From Massilia atriviolacea (GTDB lineage: Bacteria; Pseudomonadota; Gammaproteobacteria; Burkholderiales; Burkholderiaceae_D), in assembly GCF_003953935.1 (NCBI RefSeq), contig NZ_RXLQ01000009.1:43361-107360 (forward strand): a stretch of DNA of 64,000 bases, given 5' to 3'. Positions 17,843 to 26,586 of the stretch are shown one piece after another. The notes under the pieces were generated by a model. It was not told the origin of the DNA. It searched no databases and saw only the letters and a list, made by a program, of their open reading frames with translations. Positions within the stretch are counted from its first letter, which is position 1. Each line of letters opens with the position of its first letter. The position numbers were made by a program, and so were the translations under genes.

Positions 17843-18358
17843 ATGAAAGCTGCAGCCCCCCCTGATGCGGCCGCCAAGCCGCCGTCGAAGAAAATGGCCA
17901 TGATCGGCGCGATCGTGGCCGTGCTGGTGCTGGGCGGCGGTGGTGCGGGCTGGTATTTCACGCAGAGCAAGGGCGGCGAGGAAGCGGAAGAAACCGCGAA
18001 GCCGGCCAAGAAGAAGAAAAAGGCCGCCAAGGCGCATGTGCCGCCGGTGTTCGCCCCGCTCGAGGTGTTTACCGTCAACCTGCAACCGGACGGCGAAGAA
18101 GAACACATGCTGCAGGTCTCGATCACGCTCGAAATGGCGGGCCAGGAGCAGGCCGACCTGGTCAAGAACAATATGCCGAAGGTGCGCAGCCGCGTGCTGC
18201 TGCTGCTGTCGGCCAAGAAAGCCTCGGAACTGTCCACGGTGGAAGGCAAGACCAAGCTGGCCGAGGAAATCATGGAAGAAATCAAGAAGCCGTTCGCCGA
18301 GCACGAAGACACCCAGGAAATCAACGAAGTCATGTTCACCCAGTTCATCATCCAGTGA
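17843..18358 (+). CDS. fliL: Flagellar basal body-associated protein FliL
   Basis: FliL is a single-pass inner-membrane protein near the stators that supports torque. It has a short cytoplasmic start, one membrane helix (GAIVAVLVLGGGGAGWYF), a Lys-rich stretch, then the periplasmic domain with FAPLEVFTVNLQPDGEEEHMLQ and the end VMFTQFIIQ. The start is uncertain: the ATG at 17843 is used here, but an in-frame TTG at 17825, with GAGG at 17817-17820, would add six residues. It is followed 6 nt later by fliM. Confidence 0.92.
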   Translation: MKAAAPPDAAAKPPSKKMAMIGAIVAVLVLGGGGAGWYFTQSKGGEEAEETAKPAKKKKKAAKAHVPPVFAPLEVFTVNLQPDGEEEHMLQVSITLEMAGQEQADLVKNNMPKVRSRVLLLLSAKKASELSTVEGKTKLAEEIMEEIKKPFAEHEDTQEINEVMFTQFIIQ

Positions 18359-18364
18359 CGCGCC

Positions 18365-19342
18365 ATGGCCGATAATTTTCTCTCGCAGGAAGAAGTCGAT
18401 GCGCTGCTCAAGGGCGTCAACGGCGACGCCGACGAAGCTTCCACGCCGGAAGACAATACCGGCGTACGCACCTACAACCTGGCGACCCAGGAACGCATCG
18501 TGCGCGGCCGCATGCCGACGCTCGAAATCATCAACGAACGTTTCGCGCGCCTGTTGCGGGTCGGGCTGTTCAACTACATCCGGCGCAGCGCCGAAGTCTC
18601 GGTCGGCTCGGTGCGGGTCTCCAAATACAGCGAATTCATCCGCAACCTGGTGGTGCCCACCAACCTGAACCTGGTCCACATGAAGCCGCTGCGCGGCACG
18701 GCCCTGATCGTGTTCGATCCGGGCCTGGTGTTTTTGCTGGTCGACAATCTGTTCGGCGGCGACGGGCGCTTCCATACCCGGGTCGAGGGGCGCGATTTTA
18801 CCCAGACCGAGCAGCGCATCATCCTGCGCATCCTCGATATCGTGTTCGATTCCTACGCCAAATCGTGGGAACCGGTGTATCCGGTCGAGTTCGAGTACAT
18901 CCGCTCCGAAATGAACACCCAGTTCGCCAACATCGCCACCCCGAACGAGGTGGTGGTGTCGTCCACGTTTACCATCGAGCTCGGCTCGGTGAGCGGCCAG
19001 ATCCACATCTGCATGCCGTATTCGATGATCGAGCCGATCCGCGACACCCTCACCTCCAGCCTGCAGGGCGAGGCGCTGGAAGTCGACAAGCGCTGGATCC
19101 GCCTGATGACGCAGCAGATCCAGATCGCCGAAGTCGAGCTGGTGGCGGTGCTGGGCACGGCGCGCGCCTCCTTCGACGAGATTCTCAATTTCAAGGTGGG
19201 CGACATCGTCCCCCTCAACGTACCCGAACAGATCCAGGCCACCGTCGACGGCGTGCCGGTGATGGATTGCACGTATGGCGTGCTCAACGGACAATATGCG
19301 CTAAAGGTCGAGAAACTGCTCGCCAATGCCGACACCAAATAA
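18365..19342 (+). CDS. fliM: Flagellar motor switch protein FliM
   Basis: FliM forms the wall of the C ring and binds phospho-CheY. The N-terminal peptide ADNFLSQEEVDALLKGV is the conserved CheY-binding and anchoring region. The CheC-like middle domain (with NLNLVHMKPLRGTALIVFDPGL) and the C-terminal SpoA domain follow. The length of 325 residues is typical. It lies between fliL and fliN. Confidence 0.97.
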   Translation: MADNFLSQEEVDALLKGVNGDADEASTPEDNTGVRTYNLATQERIVRGRMPTLEIINERFARLLRVGLFNYIRRSAEVSVGSVRVSKYSEFIRNLVVPTNLNLVHMKPLRGTALIVFDPGLVFLLVDNLFGGDGRFHTRVEGRDFTQTEQRIILRILDIVFDSYAKSWEPVYPVEFEYIRSEMNTQFANIATPNEVVVSSTFTIELGSVSGQIHICMPYSMIEPIRDTLTSSLQGEALEVDKRWIRLMTQQIQIAEVELVAVLGTARASFDEILNFKVGDIVPLNVPEQIQATVDGVPVMDCTYGVLNGQYALKVEKLLANADTK

Positions 19343-19356
19343 TTTAGGAGAGCACC

Positions 19357-19770
19357 ATGTCCGATACTACCGATGACGACGCGATGGACGACTGGGGCGC
19401 GGCCATTGCCGAGCAGGCCAAGGCGGAAGCCGAAGCCCTGCAAAGCCAGGCAGCCAGCGCGGCCGTGTTCAAGGATTTTTCCAACAAGGGCAGCAAGCCC
19501 GACACGCCCAACGACATCGACTTCATCCTCGATATCCCGGTCCAGCTCACGGTCGAGCTGGGACGGACCAAGATCGCCATCAAGAACCTGCTGCAGCTGG
19601 CCCAGGGTTCGGTGGTCGAGCTCGACGGCCTGGCCGGCGAGCCGATGGACGTGCTGGTCAACGGCTGCCTGATCGCCCAGGGCGAAGTGGTGGTGGTGAA
19701 CGATAAATTCGGTATTCGCCTGACGGACATCATCACGCCGTCCGAACGGATTCGAAAACTCAATAAATGA
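19357..19770 (+). CDS. fliN: Flagellar motor switch protein FliN
   Basis: FliN forms the lower part of the C ring with FliM. The 137-residue protein has a variable acidic N-terminus and a C-terminal SpoA domain: DFILDIPVQLTVELGRTKI, then LDGLAGEPMDVLVNGCLIA and GEVVVVNDKFGIRLTDII. AGGAGAG precedes the ATG. Its stop overlaps fliO by 4 nt. Confidence 0.97.
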   Translation: MSDTTDDDAMDDWGAAIAEQAKAEAEALQSQAASAAVFKDFSNKGSKPDTPNDIDFILDIPVQLTVELGRTKIAIKNLLQLAQGSVVELDGLAGEPMDVLVNGCLIAQGEVVVVNDKFGIRLTDIITPSERIRKLNK

Positions 19771-20381
19771 CGGCGCGCCTGATCGTCGCCGTGGCGCTGG
19801 CGTGCAGCCTGGCGCCGCAACTGGCCGCCGCCGAGGCGGCTGGCGCCGCTGCGTCCGCGCCTGCCGCCGCCGTTCCCGCTGCCGCCGTGCCGGCTGCCGC
19901 ATCCGCTCGCGCCGCCGTGGAGCCGGCCGCGGCCGCGCCGCAGGCCAGCGCCGCGCTTGCAGGAGCGCCGGCCCCGGGCGCCGCCCTGCCTGCCGCGCCC
20001 GCCGTGCCCGTGGCGCCCGCTCCGACGGCGGGACCGTCGGCCGGCAACCTGCTGCAAACCATTTTCGCCCTGACCCTGGTGCTCGGCCTGCTGGGCGCCA
20101 TGGTCTGGTTCATGAAGCGCTACGGTCCGCAGGCCAACGCCGGCGCGGCCCAGATGCGCACCATCGGCGCGCTCAGCCTGGGCGGGCGCGAACGGGTCGT
20201 CGTCATCGAAGTGGGCGACCAGTGGATCGTGGTGGGCGCCTCGCCCGGGCGCATCAACGCGCTGGCCACCATGCCCAAGCAGGAAACCCCGGGCGGCCCG
20301 GCGCTGCTCGCCAACGGCCCGGCCTCCGGCACCTTTGCCGAATGGCTGAAGCAGACGGTCGACAAGCGCCATGGACGCTAA
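19767..20381 (+). CDS. fliO: Flagellar biosynthetic protein FliO
   Basis: FliO helps assemble the FliP ring of the export gate. The 204-residue protein starts with a signal-like hydrophobic segment, then has an unusually long Ala/Pro-rich periplasmic linker (about 20-90). One membrane helix follows ([20 protein letters not shown]), then a cytoplasmic domain with [21 protein letters not shown], the recognisable FliO core. It overlaps fliN by 4 nt and fliP by 11 nt. Confidence 0.9.
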   Translation: MTARLIVAVALACSLAPQLAAAEAAGAAASAPAAAVPAAAVPAAASARAAVEPAAAAPQASAALAGAPAPGAALPAAPAVPVAPAPTAGPSAGNLLQTIFALTLVLGLLGAMVWFMKRYGPQANAGAAQMRTIGALSLGGRERVVVIEVGDQWIVVGASPGRINALATMPKQETPGGPALLANGPASGTFAEWLKQTVDKRHGR

Positions 20382-21147
20382 GCCGGCGACTTCCCTGACG
20401 CGCCGCGCGCGGCGCGGCTTGCCGCTCCTCGCGCTGCTGGCCCTCGGCCTGCCGGCGCTGGCCCTGGCCGCGCCGGGCATCCCGACCTTCACCAGCACCC
20501 CGGCCCCGGGCGGCGGCACCGCCTATTCGCTGCCGGTGCAGACGCTGCTGTTGATGACGGCGCTGTCCTTCATCCCGGCGGTGCTGCTGATGATGACCAG
20601 CTTTACCCGCATTATCATCGTGCTGTCCCTGCTGCGCCAGGCGATCGGCACCCAGTCGGCCCCGCCCAACCAGGTCATGGTCGGGCTGGCGCTGTTCCTG
20701 ACCCTGTTCGTGATGGGGCCGGTGTTCGACAAGATTTACGTGGACGCTTACCAGCCGCTGCAGGAAAACAAGATCCAGATGAACGAGGCCATGGACAAGG
20801 CCGTGGCGCCCCTGAAAGCGTTCATGATCCGGCAGACGCGCCAGGCCGACCTGGCCATGTTCGTCAAGATTTCGCGCTCGGCCGCCCTGCAGGGTCCGGA
20901 AGACATTCCGCTGCGCATACTGATTCCCGCGTTTGTCACGAGCGAATTGAAGACCGCGTTCCAGATCGGCTTCGCCATCTTCATTCCGTTCTTGATCATC
21001 GACATGGTGGTGGCCTCGGTGCTGATGTCGATGGGGATGATGATGATGTCGCCGGCCGTCATCTCGCTGCCCTTCAAGCTGATGCTGTTCGTGCTGGTCG
21101 ATGGCTGGCAACTCCTGCTCGGCTCGCTCGCGCAGAGCTTTTACTAG
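20371..21147 (+). CDS. fliP: Flagellar export gate protein FliP
   Basis: FliP is the main subunit of the export-gate pore. It has an N-terminal cleavable signal (to about residue 30), membrane helices, and the family segments [20 protein letters not shown] and [20 protein letters not shown]. The conserved end [18 protein letters not shown] is also present. The length of 258 residues is normal. Its start lies inside fliO. Confidence 0.97.
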   Translation: MDAKPATSLTRRARRGLPLLALLALGLPALALAAPGIPTFTSTPAPGGGTAYSLPVQTLLLMTALSFIPAVLLMMTSFTRIIIVLSLLRQAIGTQSAPPNQVMVGLALFLTLFVMGPVFDKIYVDAYQPLQENKIQMNEAMDKAVAPLKAFMIRQTRQADLAMFVKISRSAALQGPEDIPLRILIPAFVTSELKTAFQIGFAIFIPFLIIDMVVASVLMSMGMMMMSPAVISLPFKLMLFVLVDGWQLLLGSLAQSFY

Positions 21148-21158
21148 CGGGGCTGGCG

Positions 21159-21428
21159 ATGACTCCCGAAAGCGTGATGACAATGGGCCGGGTGGCCATG
21201 GAAGTGACCCTGATGGTGGCCGCGCCGATGCTGCTGGTGGCGCTGATCATCGGCCTGATCGTCAGTATCTTCCAGGCCGCGACCCAGATCAATGAAGCGA
21301 CCCTGTCCTTCATCCCCAAGCTGGTCGGCATTTTTGTGGCCCTGCTCATCGCCGGGCCGTGGATGCTGGCGGTCATGCTCGACTACATGCGCCAGGTGTT
21401 TTCCGGCATTCCCGGCCTGGTCGGATAG
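21159..21428 (+). CDS. fliQ: Flagellar export gate protein FliQ
   Basis: FliQ is an 89-residue gate component with two membrane helices (around LMVAAPMLLVALIIGLIV and LVGIFVALLIAGPWMLAVML). The conserved linker FQAATQINEATLSFIPK lies between them. It is 11 nt after fliP and 24 nt before fliR. Confidence 0.97.
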   Translation: MTPESVMTMGRVAMEVTLMVAAPMLLVALIIGLIVSIFQAATQINEATLSFIPKLVGIFVALLIAGPWMLAVMLDYMRQVFSGIPGLVG

Positions 21429-21452
21429 AACGCGTCCGCGCGTTCCGCTCGC

Positions 21453-22316
21453 ATGATTACCCTCACCAGCGCCGAGATGAATGCGTGGATCGCCGGCGTG
21501 CTGTGGCCGCTGACCCGCATCCTCGGCCTGGTCACCGCCGCTCCCCTGTTCGGCAACGCCAGCGTCCCGGTGCGGGTCAAGGTCGCGCTCGGCGTGCTAC
21601 TGGCGAGCATCATCTCGCCGGCGATTCCGGCGCTGCCGGCGGCCGATCCGCTGTCGATGGCGGGCCTGCTGATCCTGGTGCAGGAATTGCTGATCGGCGT
21701 GGCCATGGGCTTCGCCATGCGGCTGGTGTTCGCCGCCATCGAAATGGCCGGCGAAATCTGCAGCCTGACCATGGGCCTGGGCTTTGCCAGCTTTTTCGAT
21801 CCCCTGACCAAGGGCCGTTCCTCGGCCGTCAGCCAGTTCCTGGCGCTGATCGCCACCATGGCGTTTTTGGCGGCGAATGCGCACCTGGTGCTGCTCGAAG
21901 CGCTGGCCGAGAGTTTTATCACGATGCCGATTTCGGCCACGCCGATGTCGTCCAGCGCGGAATGGGAACTGGCCAAATGGGGCGGCCTGATCTTCAGCGC
22001 CGGCCTGCACCTGTCGCTGCCGATCGTGGCGGCGCTGCTGATTACCCAGGTCGCGCTCGGCATCCTGACGCGCGCCGCGCCGCAGCTGAACATCTTCGGG
22101 ATCGGCTTTCCGATCACCCTGGGGGTGGGTTTCCTGGTGATCGTGATGGTGCTGCCTTACCTGGGCAATCCCTTCCAGGTGCTGTTCAACCAGGGCATCG
22201 AAACGGCGCGCCGGGTGCCGCGCATGGCGGCCACGGCGCAGCCTGCAAGGGCGCCGACGCCGCCTGTCCGGGCGGTTCCGGCGGATCCCTTAGCCGATGT
22301 AATTAAACAGCGATAA
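21453..22316 (+). CDS. fliR: Flagellar export gate protein FliR
   Basis: FliR caps the FliPQR gate. The 287-residue multi-span membrane protein has the family segments LTRILGLVTAAPLFGNASVP, MAGEICSLTMGLGFASFFDP and GIGFPITLGVGFLVI. The last 27 nt, encoding ADVIKQR and the stop, overlap the 3' end of flgL on the opposite strand. Confidence 0.96.
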   Translation: MITLTSAEMNAWIAGVLWPLTRILGLVTAAPLFGNASVPVRVKVALGVLLASIISPAIPALPAADPLSMAGLLILVQELLIGVAMGFAMRLVFAAIEMAGEICSLTMGLGFASFFDPLTKGRSSAVSQFLALIATMAFLAANAHLVLLEALAESFITMPISATPMSSSAEWELAKWGGLIFSAGLHLSLPIVAALLITQVALGILTRAAPQLNIFGIGFPITLGVGFLVIVMVLPYLGNPFQVLFNQGIETARRVPRMAATAQPARAPTPPVRAVPADPLADVIKQR

Positions 22317-23528
22317 GCCGGACAAGGCCTTGAACGATTTCTGCGCCGCTTCCAGCGTGGTCTGCTGCTGCGCGAACTGCGACAGCGCCTTGACCATGTC
22401 CAGGTCCACCAGGTTCGAAATCGCGGTCTGGTACTGGATGTCGCGGTCCGAGCCGGCGCTGTCGAGGTAATCGAGTTCCTGCATGCGCGAGCCGAACGAG
22501 GCGCGCACCGACAGGATGTTGTCGAGCGACGAGGTCAGGTTGGCGTTCGCCACGCTCAGGTTATTGGCCAGCTGGGCCTTGCCGCCGGCCCCGATGACCG
22601 GCTGGCGCAGCGCCGCAACGAGGTCGGTGATGGTCTTGAACACCGACTGGTTCACGCTCGGCTCGGTGGTGAAGGTATCGCCGTTGGCCGGCTCGCCCTT
22701 GACGTCCAGCGCCATGCCGTCGAAGGCGATCTGCTGCCCGGTCTTGTACGGCTGCGGCGTGGCCACGGCCGGCGGGCGCGGAATCGCTTCGTTGGTGGTG
22801 GTGTCGGTCACCATATAGGTGGTCACCGGCGGGGTGGTCGCCGTCACCGAGAACGTGACGCTGTAATTGTGCCCCGTGAGCGCCGCCTTGTCGGTCACCG
22901 TGCCCGGCGAGACCAGGCCGGAACCGGTATTGCCGGGCGCGGCGCGGGTCTGGAAGTCGCCGTTGCCGGTCATGTTGCGCTCGAAAATCGCGTTGCCGGT
23001 CTCGCTGACCGGCATCGTGCGCGAGGAGCCGACCTGCAGCATGCGCTGGCCCTGGTCGCCGTTGTACTGGGCGCCGCCGGCGGTCTGGGTGAACGGCTGG
23101 GTGTTGGCGCGGTGGCCGGCGAACAGGTAGCCGCCCACCCCGTCTTCGGTATTGGCCACGGCCAGCAAATCCTGCATGCGCGATTCGAGGTCGATGGCGA
23201 TCGCTTCGCGGTCGGGCGGGGTCAGCGAACCGTTGCCGGCGTACACAGACAAACGCTGGATTTCCTGCATCAGGGTGGTGGCGCTGGTCAGCGCGCCTTC
23301 GACCTGCCCCAGCGAACTGTTGGCATTCATGCGGTTGACCTTGAACTGCTCGTTGACCGACTGCGACTGCGTCAGTTCGAGCGCGCGCGCGGCCGCGACC
23401 GGATCGTCGGCGGCCGTCACCAGGCGGCGGTTGGTCGACAGCTGCATCTGGGTCTTGGCCAGCTGGCTCTGCAAGCTGCCGAGCTGGCCGGTGCCGTTGG
23501 CGAAGATGGTGTTGGTGCTGATGCGCAT
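22290..23528 (-). CDS. flgL: Flagellar hook-filament junction protein FlgL (HAP3)
   Basis: FlgL, with FlgK, joins hook and filament. The 412-residue protein has the flagellin-like N-terminus (MRISTNTIFANGTGQLGSL and TNRRLVTAADDPVAAARAL) and C-terminus (AQQQTTLEAAQKSFKALSG, LSLFNYIG). It lies 35 nt after flgK and probably shares its FliA promoter. The C-terminal codons overlap the end of fliR tail to tail; both ends are conserved family sequence, so the overlap looks real. Confidence 0.95.
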   Translation of the reverse strand: MRISTNTIFANGTGQLGSLQSQLAKTQMQLSTNRRLVTAADDPVAAARALELTQSQSVNEQFKVNRMNANSSLGQVEGALTSATTLMQEIQRLSVYAGNGSLTPPDREAIAIDLESRMQDLLAVANTEDGVGGYLFAGHRANTQPFTQTAGGAQYNGDQGQRMLQVGSSRTMPVSETGNAIFERNMTGNGDFQTRAAPGNTGSGLVSPGTVTDKAALTGHNYSVTFSVTATTPPVTTYMVTDTTTNEAIPRPPAVATPQPYKTGQQIAFDGMALDVKGEPANGDTFTTEPSVNQSVFKTITDLVAALRQPVIGAGGKAQLANNLSVANANLTSSLDNILSVRASFGSRMQELDYLDSAGSDRDIQYQTAISNLVDLDMVKALSQFAQQQTTLEAAQKSFKALSGLSLFNYIG

Positions 23529-23563
23529 GCTGGTTTCCCCGACTGGACTGATCGACTACGTGA

Positions 23564-25528
23564 TTAACGGCTGATCGACAGGACCGTGTCGAACAGGGTA
23601 CTGGCCATCTGCATCACCTTGCCGGCCGCCTGGTAGGCTTGCTGGTACTTGAGCAGGTTGGTCGCTTCTTCATCCAGGTTCACGCCCGACACGTCCTGCT
23701 GCGCCGCCGTGACCTGCTTGAGCAGGGTGTCGCCGGCCTGGCTGTTGACCTGCACTTCGCGCGTCTTGTTGCCGACAAAGCTGACCAGCTCGGCGTAGGC
23801 CGACTGGTAGGTGGCTTTGCCGCCATCGAGGATCGGCTTGGTCTGCAGGCCGCCCAGCAGGCGCGCATTGCGGTTGTCGGCCGTGCCGTTGCTGTTGGGG
23901 CTGACCGTGAAGGTGTCGCCCGCCACCGGCGTGCCGGCGAATTTCAGGTTGACGCCGCCGAAGTTGTAATTGGCGCCGGCGGTAAACGGAATCGAGGGCG
24001 TGCCGGCCGGATAGGTGGTCGGCACCCCGTTGGTGGTCACCGTCACGGCCTGGCCCGCCGGGAAACCGGACAGCGCGGCCGGCGTGCCGCCCACGGTCAG
24101 GTTGACCGGCGCCGTCAGGGCATTGCCCGGCGTCAGGTAGGAAGCGTCGATATTGCCTTCGCTGATCGTCCCCGTGCCCTTGTTACTGAGCGGCACGCTG
24201 GTGCTGATCGGGGCCGCCGCCGCGATCGAGTTGCGCTCGTTGATCTTCATCGAAAAATCGGAGGCGCCGTTGATGGTCGGGCGCACCAGGAAGCTGTCGC
24301 CGGCCGAAGCGCTGCCGGTGACGGTAAACGCCACGCCGTCGATCACCTGCGGATCGGTCTGCGGGAAGGGCGTGACCGTGAACGGCTTGTTGTCCGCCAG
24401 GCGCGTGACCGTGTAATTGCTGCCGTCGTAGCTGACCCGGTAGTCGCTCTGGGTCAGCGCGGCAGGGTCGACGATGGCCGCCTTGACGTCGGTGGTGCTG
24501 CCGACCGCGTTATTGATATTGCGTCCGACCACGGGCACGCCGACCGTGAAGAAATCGCCGCCCGGATTGCCGGCCGAGTCGATCCCGAGCCGGTGCTGGG
24601 CGTTGAAGGTTTGCGCCAGGGTGATCGCCACCCGGCCCAGCGAATTCTGGGTGCGGTCGAGCGTGCCGGAGCGAAATTCCATCAAGCCGCCCAGTTCGCC
24701 GCCAGAGAGCGCGCTGTCGGCCAGCACTGTCACATTGCTGCCGGTAACCAGGCCGACTTGCACGCGGCTCAGGTCGGTCGGCGAGGTGGTGGCCGCCAGC
24801 TGGAAGGCCTTGTTGCCCACCACCAGCGGCTGGCCGCTGCCGATGGCCACGGTCAGGCTGTTGTTGTTGCCGCGCGTGACGGTGGTCTTGACTTCCTTGT
24901 TGAGGTCGGCGATGAGCTGGTCGCGCGCATCCATCAGGTCGTTCGGCTCCGCGCCGGAACCGGTGGTCAGCTGGGCGATCTTGTCGTTGAGCTCGCCGAT
25001 CTGCTGGGCGTAGGAATTGATGACGCCGACCTTGGCCGTGATTTCGCTGTTGACGCCCTGGCGGATCTCGGTCAGGCGGTCGTTGATGCCCTGGAAGCGC
25101 GCCACCAGCGACTCGCCGTTCGACAGCACCGCCTGGCGCGAGGCGGCCGAGGACGGGTTCGAGGCCATGTCCTGCACGCCCTTGAAGAAATCCTGCAGGG
25201 CTGGCGACAGGCCGGACGTGGTGTCCGAGAGCAAGTTGTCGACCTGGCTGATCTGGGCGTAGAAGGCGTTGAGCGAGCTGACCTGGGTCTGGGCGGAACG
25301 CACCTGGCCGTTCAGGAAACTGTCCGAATAGCGCTTGATCTGGTCCACTTCGGTGCCGCTGCCGACGAAGCCATAACCGTAGTTCTGGGCGATGCCGGTG
25401 GCCTGGACGATCGTCTGGCGGCTGTAGCCGGCCACATTGGCGTTGGCGATATTGTGCCCGGTCGTGGACAGGCCCACTTGCGCAGCGAACAAACCGGTCT
25501 TGCCGATGTTGAGAAGATTTCCAGCCAT
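23564..25528 (-). CDS. flgK: Flagellar hook-filament junction protein FlgK (HAP1)
   Basis: FlgK is the first junction protein on the hook. The N-terminus has the rod/hook signature with LSTTGHNIANANVAGYSRQ. The C-terminus has NLDEEATNLLKYQQAYQAAG, then the LFDTVLSI end. At 654 residues it is long but within the range for betaproteobacteria. A sigma-28 promoter is readable directly upstream, which separates flgKL from the early flgB-J operon. Confidence 0.96.
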   Translation of the reverse strand: MAGNLLNIGKTGLFAAQVGLSTTGHNIANANVAGYSRQTIVQATGIAQNYGYGFVGSGTEVDQIKRYSDSFLNGQVRSAQTQVSSLNAFYAQISQVDNLLSDTTSGLSPALQDFFKGVQDMASNPSSAASRQAVLSNGESLVARFQGINDRLTEIRQGVNSEITAKVGVINSYAQQIGELNDKIAQLTTGSGAEPNDLMDARDQLIADLNKEVKTTVTRGNNNSLTVAIGSGQPLVVGNKAFQLAATTSPTDLSRVQVGLVTGSNVTVLADSALSGGELGGLMEFRSGTLDRTQNSLGRVAITLAQTFNAQHRLGIDSAGNPGGDFFTVGVPVVGRNINNAVGSTTDVKAAIVDPAALTQSDYRVSYDGSNYTVTRLADNKPFTVTPFPQTDPQVIDGVAFTVTGSASAGDSFLVRPTINGASDFSMKINERNSIAAAAPISTSVPLSNKGTGTISEGNIDASYLTPGNALTAPVNLTVGGTPAALSGFPAGQAVTVTTNGVPTTYPAGTPSIPFTAGANYNFGGVNLKFAGTPVAGDTFTVSPNSNGTADNRNARLLGGLQTKPILDGGKATYQSAYAELVSFVGNKTREVQVNSQAGDTLLKQVTAAQQDVSGVNLDEEATNLLKYQQAYQAAGKVMQMASTLFDTVLSISR

Positions 25529-25557
25529 GATGTGGGTTCTTTCCTTGAATATCTCTG

Positions 25558-25584
25558 TCTACGGCAAGTTATCAAAAAACTTGA
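25558..25584 (-). promoter_or_regulatory. Sigma-28 (FliA) promoter for flgKL
   Basis: Read on the minus strand, TCAAGTTT (25584-25577) is followed after exactly 11 bp by GCCGTAGA (25565-25558). Against TAAAGTTT-N11-GCCGATAA, the -35 matches 7 of 8 bases and the -10 keeps GCCG but only 5 of 8. It lies 30 bp before the flgK start. Confidence 0.65.
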
Positions 25585-25598
25585 ATCGCCGGCGCGGC

Positions 25599-26576
25599 TC
25601 AGGCCAGGTTGCGCTGGATGATCTTGGTCAGCTTGGCCGCGTACAGGGGATCGGTGGCGTAGCCGGCCTTCTGCAAGCCGTGCGCGAACCCGGCCGCATC
25701 CTGGGCGTTGGCCAGCACTTTTTCGTAGCGCGGATTGGTCGTGATGAGCTTGGCGTAATCCTTGAAGCTGTCGGCATACGAATCGTAGGCGCGGAATTTC
25801 TCGACCCGGGTCTGCGGCTTGCCGTTGACGTACTCGGTCGTGACCGCCGTGGCAACCTTGCCAGTCCAGCCAGGGCCGGCCTTGATGCCGAACAGGTTGT
25901 GGCTGGTGCCGCCGTCGGCATTGCGGATCTCGCGCCGGCCCCAGCCCGATTCGAGCGCGGCCTGGCCGAGCATGAACTTGGCCGGAATCCCGGTGGCGCG
26001 CGCCGCTTCGTCGGCGTGTGCGCCCAGCTTTTCCTGGAAGGCGCGCACATGCGGCGACTGCGGCCGCCCGCTCGCGCTCACCCCGGGCGTCGACGGGACG
26101 GCGGACGTTGCCGGGGTGAGCAGCGCAGCGGGCGACTTGATCATCTCGCCGGCATCGCGCCCGGGCGGCATGGCGATCCGCTTGGCGGGCTGGTCGTTGG
26201 CGATGGTGAACGGCTGGGCCGGCTGGGCAGTCGGGTCGCCATGGATCGCCAGCGCCTGGGCATTCGCGGCCGTGGTGCTCAGCTGGCGGATCAGCACGTC
26301 GGCCAGGCCGACCCCGCGCTTGGCCAGGTTCTGGCTCATCTGCTGGTCCAGCATGGTGGTGAAGGTCTTGGTTTGCTGGCTGTCGAGCATGCCTTCGCCC
26401 TGGGGCGTGGCGTCGCGCATGCTTTTCATCATCATGTTGATGAACATCGCCTCGAACTGGGTCGACGCGGTTTTCAGCGCTTCCGGCGAACCGTCCTTGG
26501 CCGACTGCTTGAGCCCGCCCAGGGCATTGGTGTCGAGGGCGAACTTGCTGCTCAGGTCGTTCGATGGGCCGATCAT
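25599..26576 (-). CDS. flgJ: Peptidoglycan hydrolase / rod cap FlgJ
   Basis: FlgJ caps the growing rod and cuts peptidoglycan to let it through. The 325-residue protein has both halves: an N-terminal rod-scaffold domain (TQFEAMFINMMMKSMRDATP) and, from about residue 170, a glucosaminidase domain. The catalytic-Glu segment there is MLGQAALESGWGRRE, with NLFGIKAGPGW following. It lies between flgI and flgK in the usual order. Confidence 0.95.
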   Translation of the reverse strand: MIGPSNDLSSKFALDTNALGGLKQSAKDGSPEALKTASTQFEAMFINMMMKSMRDATPQGEGMLDSQQTKTFTTMLDQQMSQNLAKRGVGLADVLIRQLSTTAANAQALAIHGDPTAQPAQPFTIANDQPAKRIAMPPGRDAGEMIKSPAALLTPATSAVPSTPGVSASGRPQSPHVRAFQEKLGAHADEAARATGIPAKFMLGQAALESGWGRREIRNADGGTSHNLFGIKAGPGWTGKVATAVTTEYVNGKPQTRVEKFRAYDSYADSFKDYAKLITTNPRYEKVLANAQDAAGFAHGLQKAGYATDPLYAAKLTKIIQRNLA

Positions 26577-26586
26577 GATGGCATCC

